DNA of 64,000 bases from NCBI RefSeq assembly GCF_000150275.1, contig NW_002060946.1:2003454-2067453 (forward strand), in the 5' to 3' direction. The position numbers and the translations under genes were made by a program. This DNA comes from Trichoplax adhaerens. Taxonomy: Eukaryota > Placozoa > Uniplacotomia > Trichoplacea > Trichoplacidae. Positions 14,901-28,470 of this stretch are shown here, piece after piece; the stretch's first letter is position 1, and the number at the start of each line of letters is the position of its first letter. Below the pieces are notes generated by a model. It did no database searches, had not been told where the DNA came from, and saw only the letters and a program-made list of their open reading frames with translations.

Positions 14901-15163
14901 GATGAGGGCTCGCATACCCATCAACACACCCTACTTTATGCGAATAAATACACCATAAGTAGAACAGGCATAGATATTGCTTTTATCATGTTATAATCTC
15001 TATGCTATGTATCATAATCCAGTTTTGTTGCCATTAACTTCCAAATTTCACATTGATAATTTGAATTTTACGGTTGGTACTTTGGTCAAATAATTGTAGC
15101 TTACCATTGCTCTATTTTATCTTTATCGAAAACCCGATCGACCCATAGAGAAATCGCCCTCAT
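5902..15163 (-). CDS. IFT122: Intraflagellar transport protein 122 (IFT-A complex)
   Basis: The start codon is at 15161-15163 and begins MRAISLWVD, very like the animal IFT122 start. More than 25 small exons follow. Exon 1 is 15105-15163 and exon 2 is 14793-14859. WD-repeat exons run to about 10.9 kb and include [20 protein letters not shown] (about 14.5 kb) and [20 protein letters not shown] (about 12.75 kb). The C-terminal helical (TPR-like) part runs to about 7 kb. Zinc-binding cysteines appear as PLCYRC and CINCQQPF in the exon around 6916-7560. The last two exons hold CPYCQH and CPFCR, with stop TAA at 5902-5904. The order of segments is collinear with vertebrate IFT122 throughout. The protein belongs to IFT-A, which carries retrograde ciliary traffic and helps membrane proteins enter cilia. 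Some exon edges, notably the 3' edge of the 6916-7560 exon, are not settled. No disruption is seen. Confidence 0.95.
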
Positions 15164-15301
15164 CGTGAATTTCAATTTCAATATTTGTCGCTGTTAGATG
15201 GAAGAAGATCTACAGTCGTCTATACAGTAATAACTGACTATCTTTAAACCATTCAAGTACAGTAGTCTATGCTTGCCTATTTTCATTTGCCTGGAGAAAT
15301 G

Positions 15302-15315
15302 GTTGACATGGTAAT
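15302..15315 (-). promoter_or_regulatory. X-box-like RFX site upstream of IFT122
   Basis: GTTGACATGGTAAT matches GTTGCCATGGTAAC at 12 of 14 positions and keeps the central CATGG. It lies 139 bp upstream of the IFT122 start codon. IFT genes are established RFX targets in animals. The two mismatches make this weaker than the site at 3687. Confidence 0.5.
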
Positions 15316-15473
15316 GGGCTGAAGACTCTTAACAACACGCATGCGTACAGCTATTCTACAGCCCTGTTTCTGATAGTAATTGCTGTCGCTTGATTTAATT
15401 TCAAGTCAGTATCAAGAATCGTTTGGTATTGTAATCGACAGTATGATCCTACAGCGAGATTCTGTCCATGATC

Positions 15474-16535
15474 TGTTTACAGTACAGTACACTGTGTACA
15501 ATGTACAGTACACTGTACAGTGTACACTGTACAGCTAGTGGAAAAGGATTGACTGACAGATGTTGTTGTGACAAGGGCTTCTACAGTATACGAGCGTAAG
15601 TACTGTACTGTACAGTGTACAGTACAGTATACTGTACAGTACAATAATTAGTTCGATATGCTGTACTGTACAGTACAGTACTGTACTGTACTGTACAGTA
15701 TACACTGTACTGTATAGTTAATGGTTATACTGTACAATGCTGCCTGAAATTCATTGATAGGGAGCGATTTTCTCGACTTATGGATATTGGTTCGGGGTTT
15801 TTACACTCTGTTTACCATTTTACCATGCTGTATGATTTTCAGTGATCCTAGCTACAGTAATAGAATATGATTACAATGTAGTCCTAGGTACTGTACTGTT
15901 GATTACCTAGTACTAGGCTAGTAGTCCCACCAGCTACTTGTAATCCATGCCGACAGCAAACATAACAAAGATCTGCCGCTATCTTGTCTCTATCTCAGTC
16001 CTATCAGATTGTGCAATGTGCATATGGCGGTGTCTTTCCTTTAGAAGTAACTTAGTCTTCTTCCCTTCTACTGTGCAGAACATGCGGCACGCCACCATGT
16101 CGTCGCACAGTACTCTACAGTGTACAGTACTACAGTACAGTATATCATACAGCCTGTATACAGTAGTACACTGTACTGTAGCTGACTGCTGCAGAAGGAC
16201 CTTGGAACTAGCTGTAAATAAAAATTCAGTACAATATTTACTTACTGTACTGTACTGTATATATACAGTATTCCACGAAATCATTAATCCAGTACAGGAA
16301 TCGACGAAAAAAAGTACTTATCCTGAACTTACTGCTTGTCAGAAAGAAGCAATGATCTATTGAATTCAACGAGAAATCTTCTACAGCTCATCAGCGCTAC
16401 TTTGCTTTACGCTGTGCTATATAGTGCACAGTACATGAATAAAACGCAGTCGTGATCGACAGCCAAAGCTCACTTGTAATTGACTGACGACAGGCACACT
16501 CTCGACGACGACGTCCTGCTGTACAGTACAGTACT
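15474..16535. repeat. Clusters of GTAC/CTGTAC palindromes in a divergent promoter region
   Basis: Dense runs of overlapping palindromes such as GTACTGTACAGTAC and TGTACAGTGTACA occur at 15474-15533, 15600-15650 and 15660-15740. Looser clusters lie at 16105-16180, 16240-16270 and 16510-16535. They fill the 1.55 kb between the start codons of IFT122 (-) and DENND6 (+). Nearly every run is its own reverse complement, so either strand could fold into hairpins. Open frames across this area (15947-16363 and its antisense partner) are by-products of the low-complexity sequence. Confidence 0.8.
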
Positions 16536-16718
16536 ATTCTCAATTCATATAGAAACGATAGACGATACCGACGCGTCAAGCAAGACTAGTGCGTACCTCA
16601 TTGACGTTGAAGCTCGTATCACGTCAAAGCAAAGCGATTCAGTTACCTTCTATTGCTCTCACTCTCACAGAGAAAAAGCAAAAAAATTTCGAGAAGAGGG
16701 AGAGAGACAAGCAAGGAA

Positions 16719-19700
16719 ATGGCGACTAGTACATCAGAATATCAACATGATGAGCCGTCGTCACCGGCATTAGCTCCTTGGGAGCGATTTTCCCGTTGGC
16801 TGCACTGTGTGTGTATTGTGGTATTTGATTTAGAATTGGGCCAAGCTATTGAGGTAAGAGAATACAGTACAGGGGAAGATTTTGCAACCAGTTACTCTTT
16901 CAATGACATTGCATCGTTGTCATTGTAACACAGTCAAAATTTGGTGGTAATGGCAGCCAGTGAACAGCGAGATTCACTATCTTTCAGTGGCTGTTTCTTT
17001 ATGTATAACGTTAGAATTCAATTAGTTTATCTTGTATTTATAGGATATACAAGTCAGTGCAGTATCTGCAGTTATGTACTACTGTCAATATTCGTGGAAT
17101 ATTAGTCTACTGTTATTTTTTCCAGTTCTTTCTGTGGTTTCATTGGGAAAAATAGTGTAGAATAGCTTCACAGTGAATAGGCAGCTGTGGATTGATGCTC
17201 ATGAATCGATAGAATGCTACTGTATGACAGTATAGTTATTGAAATTGAAGGAACAAGTAATGATTCAAGTCATATCCAGTTTTTCTACGTGTTGGTATAT
17301 CTTTATATCGGATAGTAATACATGAAAACATGCCCAACTGTTCTTCAGTATACAATGATTGAAAAGGAGATAGACTTGAATAATAACGACTGAAATTAGA
17401 ATGATTTCACCTGTTACTATTCCTTCTACGTTTAGGATGTCTATCCGGCTGAAGCAGAACTTTCTACCTCGGAGGTGAGTTTCAAAACATGATGCTAGGA
17501 AAGCATATTGGTTAGCATAGGTTGATTATTCTAATACAATATTGCTAGTTCGTATACCTCGTTAGAATATCTTAAATTTTTCTTGTATTTTGTATATGGG
17601 TAATACTATACGCTAGCTATGTTAAAGTACTAATTTTTGACCACAGGCAATGCTAGCTATAACGATTAATTGACTCATTGGTCCTTGAGTAAGATCATTT
17701 TATACTGTACTTTATGGACGCAGAAATTCTATTTGAGTAAAGCTAAACAAACGCAATATTATTTTTGTACTGTAATAGCGCTATCTTAAAACTCTGTCCA
17801 GCATACAAATGCCGTGCAAACGCTGAAGGCAGACAGCACGATCACTTATTTTCATTTGCAATTTCAAAAGGTCTGCCTTTACTTTTAAAAATGATAATAA
17901 TACAGTATATTTATTTAATGTACCTGCTGGAACCGTGGACGGGTTGATAAGGTCACATCAACACGATACTAACTAGTGGTTTACTTGAGCTATTTACTCT
18001 TTCATCTTGAAATTATACAGTAGATGTCTAGCTGAAGTATCGACTTATGTAGACGATGACAAATCTTAATAATCTACAAAGACCGATTATCCTGTAGTAT
18101 TTTATGTTTTTTAAAAACCGTGTATGTTTATATTCTCAGCATTTCCGATCTCCCTAATATTTTTTGATAGACCTTTTTATGTCTGCAAAGATGCTGATCT
18201 TACTATTGATCCCTACAGACACGTAAATTTCTTTTACTGTCGGAGGTGATATAAATCTATAAATTTATTGTATTGATCTATATATATTCGAATACAGAAC
18301 ACTGGTAAACAATGTTGAAACTATTGAAATGCTCACGTATTCAGTAATCATCATGAAAAGCGAAAAGCATTCATTAGTATCCATTTAAACATTAGATTTT
18401 TTATAGAAAATTTATCATATCATATTTCGACAATGTCTTTAACTGACTGTGAATTTATTCAATTTAGCGTAATGTAGCTGGTTAGGAATATTGTCATAAT
18501 TACGATTGACTTCCATGTGATATTCCCATTCTATATCTTGATATCGACATGAGAGAAAGAGGCTGATTGTGATATCCTAATGTTTTAATTATAGTCAATT
18601 TTGCTGCCACTTTAGTCTTACGAAATTTTAAACAAACTTTAGCTAACGATATTTACCAACTTCATTAGTTAATAAATATCCGTTTAAAATAAATTACATG
18701 GTCAAATATTCGCCAGATCTATCAATGCTCTTACGGTGCTAGTAGATAATACGTTCCATGTTCGCATCTGTAATAGTCAATGTTAGGCAAGAAAGGACTT
18801 TATAACCGTTAATGCTATGCAGATTTCAAGCTGATATCGGAGAGCCGTACAATATATACGCGTAGTTGCTTGACTCACCCCAAGCCTTAAAATACTTTTT
18901 ACTAATCTACTGCGTGTTAAACTTTGAAGAATCATCCTAAAGTTTTACATTTGTTTTTGCAAAACCTTTTCTAGAGTAATGATTAGCTTATCAATGTCTC
19001 CCATCTCAAAACAATAGGTTGCTATTTTATTTTCCTTTTAAAAGTAGCCGGTATTTATGATTCTTAATGAATATGATCTGCTGTAAAGTTTAATAAAGAG
19101 GACCGTACTTTGGCAGATATTATACGATTCTGTCTGCAATTAACAGGAAAAATTTTCTTTTTGAACCATATTTAATGAGATTTTTATGTTGGTCCAAATT
19201 ATTGTCGCGGGCCTCGCTATTAATTGTAAATCCGATCATCTGTATCAATTCCATTGAATTAAATGAAAACGCTATCAATCACGATAACCAGGAATGAAAG
19301 TTATCATACAGAAACTGAACCCTCTTTTCCCTTAGTATTCGCCCTTTTTAGTGGATTACTGTAACTTATTATAGGTCTAATGCAAACATTTGACAGCCAA
19401 CTCCCTCATCAAAGTGGCTGTATGAAATTCATGTTAATATGCTGAATAATAAAATTTAGAATTTATGACACTCTAACATATATTTAGCGATTGTAAAGTT
19501 GAATAAATACCGATGTGCAACTTAATGCTGTGTTTTGAAAGTATGACAGAACAATATTCATATTCTACCCCTGGCAGAACGTTGAATATTCTTGATTACT
19601 TATAAATTTAAGACGATTATTTATTAATTGGTGTATTAAATCTTAAAAAAATTACCTGTTTTCTTTTTAGAAAAGGAATATATGTTACTTGTCCTTCCCT

Positions 19701-22700
19701 GATTCCAATTCTGGTTTGTATACGTGCTGTAGATATATTAGTGTATGTCTGCCATTTATTTACTTTGATAATACTTACTCTTGTCTGCTTAGATTTTTTT
19801 ACCAGTACTGTACTAAAGTTATGGAATTTCTTTAATTTATACCTTATTGATCACTGGTTGATATCTTTATATGCACTTGATTGTTGTCAATAACACATTA
19901 AGATCTTGTAAATATTGATTATTTAGCTGCTATGGGCGATACTCAGTTCCACTTCCGGATAAGAAGTGATCGACGTCTTGAACTTGATAGTTCTGAAGTT
20001 TTAGTTGATCGAGACAGCCCTGCAGTATTAAAGGTATTCATCTGGGAAAAAATTTCGCAATTTTTAGATATTAACTAGCAGGATGCTGATACTGTACGCT
20101 TCATAAGCTATCTATTAGATTATAATTATCGTAATTTAGTTACTGTGTTATTAAATCTTTTCCAAAATATCAATAACAAAATTGTCATCTAGCCTGATAT
20201 TGCCCACTATTACGGATTTGTTTACTTCCGACAAGAGAAAGATTCTACTTCCAAAAGGGGCTACATGCAAAAAGTAATGAAACTGTCTTTGTGTAGCATT
20301 GTATAACGATAAAGATACTCTTATTTTACTACAGTATCAACAATGAATGCCAATGATAGACTTACTTTGAAATTAGTAATACTGTTGAGTCTATGATAGA
20401 ATGCTAATAGACAACTACTATTTAATGAATGAGCCCAATATTGTTAAGCTGGCTAAATCCCTGGCTAAATACTTACAACCTCGCTTCTTTTAAATTCAGA
20501 GGCTACATATAACTAATTAATGGATGTATTCTTGTTAATGGTATTAATTTTTGGTTTTAATTATAGTCTGTGGTTCTACTTTCGAGGTTACCATATGTAA
20601 AATTCTTTTCAGTTATTGTAAGTATGAGTATTACAATTTTCTTATATAAGCACAATTCGTTTATCATAATAATTAATGGGTAAGATGCTATCTTAAATCT
20701 ACGTGTGTAGTAATGATCAAATTTAAAGTTACTCTAGCATTTTATAGAAAATTTGTAAAATTATCATACTCTTATAGAGTAAAACTGTAGCGGAAGGATA
20801 TTTTGAACATGGCATGGTGTCTATCGAATCATCATGTCACGATATTGATCAATGGCGTTTGCCGATACCCGGTCGAACACTTCAGTTACCTATTTCGGGA
20901 AAAGTTTTGCAGGTAATTACAAATGCTGATAAATTTCTGTTGTAATAGTTATTTTATCAATATCAAATCTATACTGTACATCACCAGGCCGATTACTAAT
21001 TAATTAACCCATTCTTACATTTTCTTTGTACTTCAGATCCGAATTCCTTCAAAGAAAGATAAACCTGGGGCTGTTTCATCGCCAGAAGTTTACGGAGTCA
21101 ATCCGCTAGAAATTCCGGTAATGCCTTATAACCGGATAATAGCTAATTATTTCTTCTATTAATAATATTTTGTCGTATATCCATTGCTTGAATATAATCA
21201 TCATTTTTATAATGCTATAGCAAGCAATTCCAGCTGTTACTATAGTTTCATCCGTTCAAGATGTTGACTCGTTCAGGTAAGATTATAGTATAAGCTAATT
21301 AAATGCTTACCGTTAACTTGTATTATTTTATAGTTAAATTAATTTAATTTTGGTACTAATCCTCATTTATCATAAATCTTTACTACTTCAGTTGTTTACA
21401 GCCGGTTCTTCCTCACCTTAACGTTCTTTGGGAATTAGTGTTAGTTGGGGAGGTATGATGATTAAAAAATTTTAATCTATTTTTCGATTGTTAATTCTCC
21501 GCTATTCAATCAAAATTTATTGATCTCTTTGTATTTTAAAGCCTATTGTGGTGATGGCATCGACACCAGATATTTGTGCTACAACTGTGCAAGCCTTAAT
21601 AAAGTATGGATAGTTATTCTTTAAGTCATAAATAAATTAATGATAAAATGAGCCGGTTTTAATTAAGTAAAATGTTCTTTTTATCATTCTAAAGCATGAT
21701 AAAGCCTTTAAAGTACGCTTCAGATTTTCGTCCTTACTTTACCATTCATGATAATGAGTTCAAGGAATATACAACCAAGACTCAAGCACCGTACGTCATT
21801 AGGCTATATACATATTTATTATCTTATGCCATAACATTGTATATACTTTAATATCAACTGAAGTGCGAGTTTTTCTTTTTTTAATCAATTTGAAACATAT
21901 TCCTGTTCCAGTCCGAGCATTATATTAGGTGTCACAAACCCTTATTTCGCCAAGACTCTGCAGCACTGGCCTCACGTATTGGTTGTTGATAGCTGCTCAA
22001 ATCCAGGTTTATAAGAATATCTTCATGGTACAATTGATAAGTGTCCTAATCTGTATCGCATTCTATTCAAGGTTTATCGTCAACTATTAAGCGTACGAAA
22101 AACTTAAAAGGTCTCACGACACTTGATACTACGCCCGGTTAGTACCGTCAAACCCTCGTAGTACCTGTTTCTTTTTAAGAATGATTTATATGATATCTAT
22201 GTATTGTTACAAATATTAGGTTTATACACCAAGTACCTCCCAACCATGAAAGAAGACAAATTTATAATTAGAAGATTATTAAAGGTTCTTTAACAATGAC
22301 TTTTACGGTGGTTTTATACGTAGATAAAGGTTGCGCGACTACACTTTCTCTAATAAAAATTAACTTTTTATAGCAAGTACCACCGGGAACGCGACCGCAA
22401 GAGGCTCAGGTTTGCTCATATTTACATATCTGTCGTAGAAATAATAAATCTAAAAAATAGTAGTAACTATTGCAACTATTTTTTTTACGTCATTCTATCT
22501 CATTCCAACTTGTCATAAACTTATCTCAAACGCATTTACCGTACAATATTTCAGAATGCAATGTTAACAAGACATTTCTTGGAACAAACACAAAGCTTTA
22601 TCATTCCTTTGGTTAGTATTTATCTCGGCTATTGACAAGTCCGAAATCACATCTTTACATTTGCTTAGTATTTACAAAAGGCTAAATTACGATTCTTAGG

Positions 22701-23560
22701 AAAGATATATAACAACGTTAATGCCACTTCAAAAGAATATATCACCATGGAAGGTAAGTGCTTGTAAAAATATAACGATGGTTTACATTATCGTTGTATA
22801 TGAAAATAATGAATGTGTAGAATATAGCAGCTTCCCTCGTAAAATATATATATAAATATCGTCTTTTTTTATGTACGCGTAAAGAGTGCACCAAATCTGA
22901 AACCGTTCGACGTAGAAGAATTTATACGTAGTCTGAATAAGGCTGGGCCACAATTGACATCAGATATAAAAGGAAACTGGCAGACTTTATACAGGTACAA
23001 ATAGTATACGTAGTCAAGTATTGCTAAATTTGACTTCTGAAAGTTTAAGGCATAACAATTGAATCTATTCAAGGAAATTTTTTAAATCACCAAATTTTGA
23101 TGGTTGGCTTCGAAGTCGCCAAGCTGAAATACTTGAAGCTCTTCAGCTAAGGCAAATAGAAATGATGGGAGCTGCGGTAGGACAAGAAAACTCATCGCAA
23201 ATTTAAGATATGTAAAATTTAGATCGATCCAACGATTCATTTGAATTTTCTCCTTTACTTTTGTAATTCTGTAGGATATTACCGCATATATAAAAGGCAA
23301 AGCTGAAGTTGAAATAGTTGATTTAATCCTTCGATTGAAAGATAAACTGGTAAATATTAAGTGCAATGTAGTTAAAATTGTTTCTAAGTATTTCGATCAA
23401 ATTTAGCTTTTACTGACCTGCCCTTATTGAAATATTTCATTTTTAGAAGAACTCCAATGTGTCTATTAGTGAAGTTACTCGACATCGTCTTACTGAGCAT
23501 CTAATTTTTGTAGTCAGTATCCTACCTCCCGATTTACAAGGAATACTTAAAAATATCTAG
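16719..23560 (+). CDS. DENND6: DENN domain-containing protein 6 (Rab GEF family)
   Basis: The start at 16719 (MATST) is chosen because the similarity to DENND6A begins soon after, at [20 protein letters not shown]. Exon 1 ends at 16853 and about 20 exons follow in phase. Landmarks are [12 protein letters not shown] (about 19.68 kb), a YYGFVYFRQ segment (about 20.2 kb), [12 protein letters not shown] (about 20.6 kb), the [16 protein letters not shown] block (about 21.7 kb), [19 protein letters not shown] (about 21.93 kb), [18 protein letters not shown] (about 22.7 kb), a KSPNFDGW exon (about 23.08 kb), and a last exon that includes [12 protein letters not shown] and stops with TAG at 23558-23560. 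The family acts as a guanine-nucleotide exchange factor (Rab14 for vertebrate DENND6A) in endosomal recycling. The order of segments agrees with the family throughout. The gene is divergent from IFT122 and convergent with NOL9. Confidence 0.95.
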
Positions 23561-24548
23561 CAATATGTCAAAATCTATGAAGTATAAAATATAGTCACTT
23601 GTACAGTTGCGATGTAAAAATTGAATGATTTAATGATGTTTTATGATCATAACGTCCTTCGTTGAGTAATAGCGATTCACTTCTGTTATATAGTAATAAC
23701 TGAAACGTTCTGTTATCATTTTATCTACAGCGGTATTAATAAGCGTCAGCTTTCCATAGTGCTGATTGCAATACTTATAGTATTGGCAATATTTAACATG
23801 ACTTTCAGAATATGTAGCCATACAACATCTAGTTTTACCGGCGTGTTGTGAATTGTGATCCAAAAGTTATGGATATGTAATCAAATGTAATATATGTATG
23901 GATAAAATATAAGACTCAGTTTTATTCAAATCTATTGTACCGCCTCTTCCGAGACTTCAGAATTAGCTATAACAGTCAACTCCTTTTCAGCTTTTCGAAT
24001 AGCTAGCACATTAATTGCTTTTATTATAGAAATAGTACATTTTAAACGAATTTATTTCATGTCTGTATACTGAACAATTTCAGTTGAAAATGATGTGAAA
24101 CAATGTAAATTTGCAATGCGATTTTGACTTTATCCTTGAAAATTGTGGGTAAAGTTTTATCGCTAATTCAATAAAAATATAGAAGACGGTTTTTGTATCT
24201 GTTGGTAATTGCAATATAACATTTGTGAGGATCTTGGCAAACAATATGCAGTCGAATGGACATACTTGTTAAATAGCAATAACTTGCAATATAAATCCAC
24301 CTATTACAGCTTAAGATACCTTCAAGTTCAATTTTACATGAATAAGAATTGGTATACATGGCCAAAACCTTTATCTCTGATATAACTGCATTCTCTTGCT
24401 TGAGTTAATTCCAAGGATAAAAAATGCGATGATTTAACAGTAAAGCAAATCGAATTAAAAGTGTCCTTAAGAAAATATTATTTTTTACAAAACCCTTATT
24501 CCTTTGGTAGTAACTCCAGGAAAATTTGCGGCAGACAAATCAACTATT
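23561..24548. other. Convergent 3' intergenic region, DENND6 / NOL9
   Basis: About 1 kb between the two stop codons. Several short open frames (e.g. 23630-23863 and 24168-24365, both -) have no recognisable content. It presumably holds the 3' UTRs of both genes. Confidence 0.5.
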
Positions 24549-27500
24549 TTATTTATGTATCCCACGACGAAGAACATGGTGTCTAGCTTTTCTAGCACCT
24601 CCACCAGTAATATGATATGAAAAATCGGTCGATACATACGGAACATGGCCTGTTATGTTCTACAATGTAAGTATAATGTTATTATTGATAATATAATACA
24701 GTAGAACATTAATTCGTAAAGGTGGATTCATTTCTACTATATAAACTGAATTTTTTAGAGGGTTTACCTTAATAATAATAAACAATGATACAAAACATGT
24801 TTTAAATAAATCATGTGGGTACCACAGGATATTTGCACGACGCGTATCATCAGTAACTAGTCAGCTAGTTAAATCTTACCCCAATTAATGAATATATCGG
24901 TAATTCGACTGATCCTTTAAGAATTACATTTATATCCTTTAAATTGCATTCTTTTAGAGGCGTTAAGATATACAACAGTTTTTGCTTAGCATCAATTGCA
25001 CGTACTATTCCTACAAAAAAAGTGCATTTAAAAGCAACATTACCTATATTATCTAATATAGAATCTGCTTACATAAATGTGATTCCAATGGTAGTTACCT
25101 AGTCCATAAGAAGGTAAAAGTAATTGTCTTCCAATAGACTTTGATAATCCTGGTCTCTCACTCTCCAAAAGCTATAGAAATTAAACAATGGTGGTAAAAG
25201 TAATCTAAAAGTGTTACCTGAACAATTTATATTGTACCTTGGAAGGATCACAGCACGATAACGCAACTACACTTCCATTAATTGCATACATGACTTGATT
25301 GGATGTTACCTAATATCGTAGTATAAGCATTGCACAATATAAAGTGAATTTATCAGAACGATGGTAAAAGTGAAATAATCAACATGCCAGTCAAGATTTA
25401 TTACTTCTTGGTGTATGACATGAACAGCTACCGACGGATATGGCACCAGATACGGCATAATAGTTGACAACGGAGGTACAGGTAGCTTTCTGTTAGGACT
25501 CTCGTACAAGTTGGAAAAGTAAGATAACAGTGACATATCACGGTGATCAGCTGGCCGAAAAGTCGTTCTGTTATGAATTTACAGTAAAGCAAGAATCTGC
25601 GGTTAAGAGATAGTAATCTTTCTTTATTGAGATTGGACAAGCTTACAATTGTTTTTTAGCAGAAGCGTTGTGGACAGCATTTACAATTGTTACAACAAGC
25701 GCCATTTCATCGGTTGAATCAACTGATGGTTTTTCATCATCGCCATCAAGTTGGTCAATAGTTTGTACACTTTTTAATGCTTTAGGAAAAGGTCGTTCTA
25801 CATAATTCATGGCTTTTCTTTTTTGGCCAATTGCAGAAGTAATGAAAGCCATATTATCAATTTCTAAAGCATCACGAGGTGACAGGCTAAGATCTACATT
25901 TCCTTGATCATCTTCTATTAATGCATAAATGACCTATTATGACATGATCAATTTACATATTGAAAATAAAGGCGTTTAATTAATTTCTTAGTATTGACCT
26001 GTTTGAGATTGAGCAATTTCTTCGTCGTCAATATTGCTAGGGCTATGATTTGTTTCATTTGCTGTCATTAATCCGTCTAATAGGTTATCCGTTAAAAGTG
26101 TCGTGGAAGTTAACCATCCTTGACAATGATTTAGAAATTGTTTTGTTAGAATAGGTAGATTACGATTCTTAATAGTGGGAGAATGAAACTGAAGAATTCG
26201 AGTAGGTTGAGTGATGCGGATGATATCTAATAGTAAAGGAATTCCTAGGCCTGTAAAAAAATGACGAGAAACATCAATTAAATTATGCACGTAGAAAAAT
26301 TTTATATTGAGGTAATACTAACCGCGTGGCCAACCGTGAGTATTTATAATTAGAGGAATTAATACATTAGATTCTTGAGAAATTGACATGTATCTTTCAA
26401 ATAATTTAGTGATAGCTTGTGAGTAATTAGTTGGACTATTTCTCGCTGAGGCCTCTCCAATAAAGTAGGATCTAGCAGAAATATAAAGTCAGCAAGTAAA
26501 TTAATGCATTTTCTTCGTTGAATAAATTACTGCTGCTATGAAAAATATTAATTAACAGGTAATTCTTACAAGCTAGGCTGTCGAAGATGCGTAAAGGGTG
26601 GGCCTGTCAATGATTTAATAAAATTTAAAGTAGTATACGATTAAATTCTTTACATCCGTAAAAATGAAAGATAAAATGATATCGAGTATTTTTTCACCTT
26701 ACCTAAAACAGGTTTTGTTACAATATTTAATGCAACAAATCCAGAGGGTGTAAATTCGGTCTGACCAATGTCGCTTTCCATGAATGCAACCTGATTAAAG
26801 CTAAAATGACAGATATACGGCTATTAATACAGTATGACCCGACGGCCATTTAATGAAGGGGTCTTACAACTTGGCTTGCTACTTACCATGTTAATAATGA
26901 ATTTAAGAGATATCTACAGAAAGTAGATTTACCGACATCTTTACCGCCACAAATAAGAATTTTACAATCTGTGGGACGATTATCGCAGGCTTGAATTTTA
27001 AATGAAACAAAGTTAATATTACAGTACTCTGTGTGTTATAAGATTTACAAAGTTTCACCTACCGTTCTGATGTAAATTTAATAAATCATTAGTAATCTTT
27101 TGCCAATCTTCTGGAGTATGATGATATGACAATGGACATTTTCCCTTATCCTATATTGTTGCATAATACTTTAGTTCAGTTTATATTATTACTGTTCATC
27201 ATTTGAATTACTAAGACCATATTTCTATCATAATTATAACTTTGTTATGATATGTGATAAAACAGATGACATAAGAGAATAAAAGGGCTTCTTACCAATA
27301 GCTGAAATCCAAGTGTTTTAGCAATATCATTTGCGAGTTTAAGGTTCTGATCTTGACTTTTTTCGCCAGCTTGATTACTTTGATCATTGCTAATCTATAT
27401 AATTGAACTTCAACATTAGCATTCTATTGCTGTCACTATTTAGAAAATATCACTAGGGCATTACTGTACTTACTTGCGGAATATTAATATCAAGGTTAAA

Positions 27501-27833
27501 GAGATTATTAAATGGAGCAAAACTAGTGACATAATCGCAATGCCAATCATCTAATTGCTTGGCTACGATGACAGTAGAACTATGAAGTATACGTTTTAGG
27601 GTTTTTTTACTGAGAGAACTGTAGTCATTTTCAGACTTTAGGAAAGCAATAACTTTGCTGTTTTCATTCGCTTCGATTTCTCGGCCGTGGCATTCTTTCA
27701 TAACGAGTAGGCTGTTACACATAGGGGAGTAAATCTTGATGAAATCAGGCTCATTCTCATTAACTTTATAGCCGAGGATATCCACCGTTCCTAATAGGAC
27801 CTTTATTTGCAATTTACCAGCTATAACCAATTC
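24549..27833 (-). CDS. NOL9: Polynucleotide 5'-hydroxyl-kinase NOL9/Grc3 family, 5' end not found
   Basis: The exons run from 27833 (acceptor ag, first codons ELVIAGKL) down to stop TAA at 24549-24551. The P-loop GGKDVGKSTF lies near 26945 and is a good Walker A motif. It is followed by AFMESDIGQTEFTPSGFVAL (about 26.75 kb), GWPRGLGIPLLLDIIRITQP (about 26.2-26.3 kb), GIVRAIDAKQKLLYILTPL (about 25.0 kb) and VPYVSTDFSYHI near the C-terminus. These match NOL9, a nucleolar kinase that phosphorylates 5'-OH RNA ends during ITS2 processing of pre-rRNA. The exon beginning at 27833 sits behind a 3' splice site and has no ATG, so at least one upstream exon carrying the start is missing from this model. 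I found no convincing candidate for it upstream. Exon edges in the middle were read by eye. Confidence 0.92.
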
Positions 27834-28136
27834 CTAATTGAGAGAAATTGATATTAGTGTTGCTTGATATCGTCCTATTTCCTAATAAGATATTGCATGC
27901 TATCCAGTTTGCCTCTACTGATGCTATGACTGTTATTTAATTTTTCGTTATTGAGCCTACAGTACAGATTAAACGTGAACTAACGATACCAGAAATGTAA
28001 TCTACTATATGTGTAAACCGTTACATGGTCACTCTGGTTTTATATACTACTCTTATCTATGGATTGAGCTAGGTGCAACAACTGCTAGGAGATGCGATGG
28101 GAATAAGCAGCATCTAAGAAGAATAGTAGGCAACTT

Positions 28137-28470
28137 CAAGTGTCCAATAAAGAAGGAAAATGTATTTATCGATTTGCAATAGGGCGATGACTATGCTAGC
28201 GCTGGTGATTAGGAAAGCACTACCTTTTTAAGTGCATGAATAACCTAAGATCAGCCTATTTCAGAATGAGCATGGGCAAGTGTCCAATAGAGGTAGAAAA
28301 TGTATCTACTCATATGGATTTACAATGGCCACGATAATTTTACTAACTGCTGTAATTAGAATTCAACAGTATCTTACGCGTATTGGTGAGTCACTAACCT
28401 GTCTACCTCAGTGTATGCGTATATAGGAACAGTAAACAGTTTCAGGTGTCAAATAAAGGTTGTAAAATAG
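28137..28470 (+). repeat. Three diverged copies of a short repeat
   Basis: The motif 'gtgtccaataaagaaggaaa' (28140) recurs in altered form at about 28280 and about 28446, spaced 140 and 166 bp. Similarity extends on either side of each copy but is weak. Confidence 0.45.

Noticed and set aside
15947-16363. 138-codon open frame in the palindrome-rich promoter
   Set aside because: It is made of GTAC-type low-complexity sequence, has an antisense twin of similar length, and has no domain or splice support.
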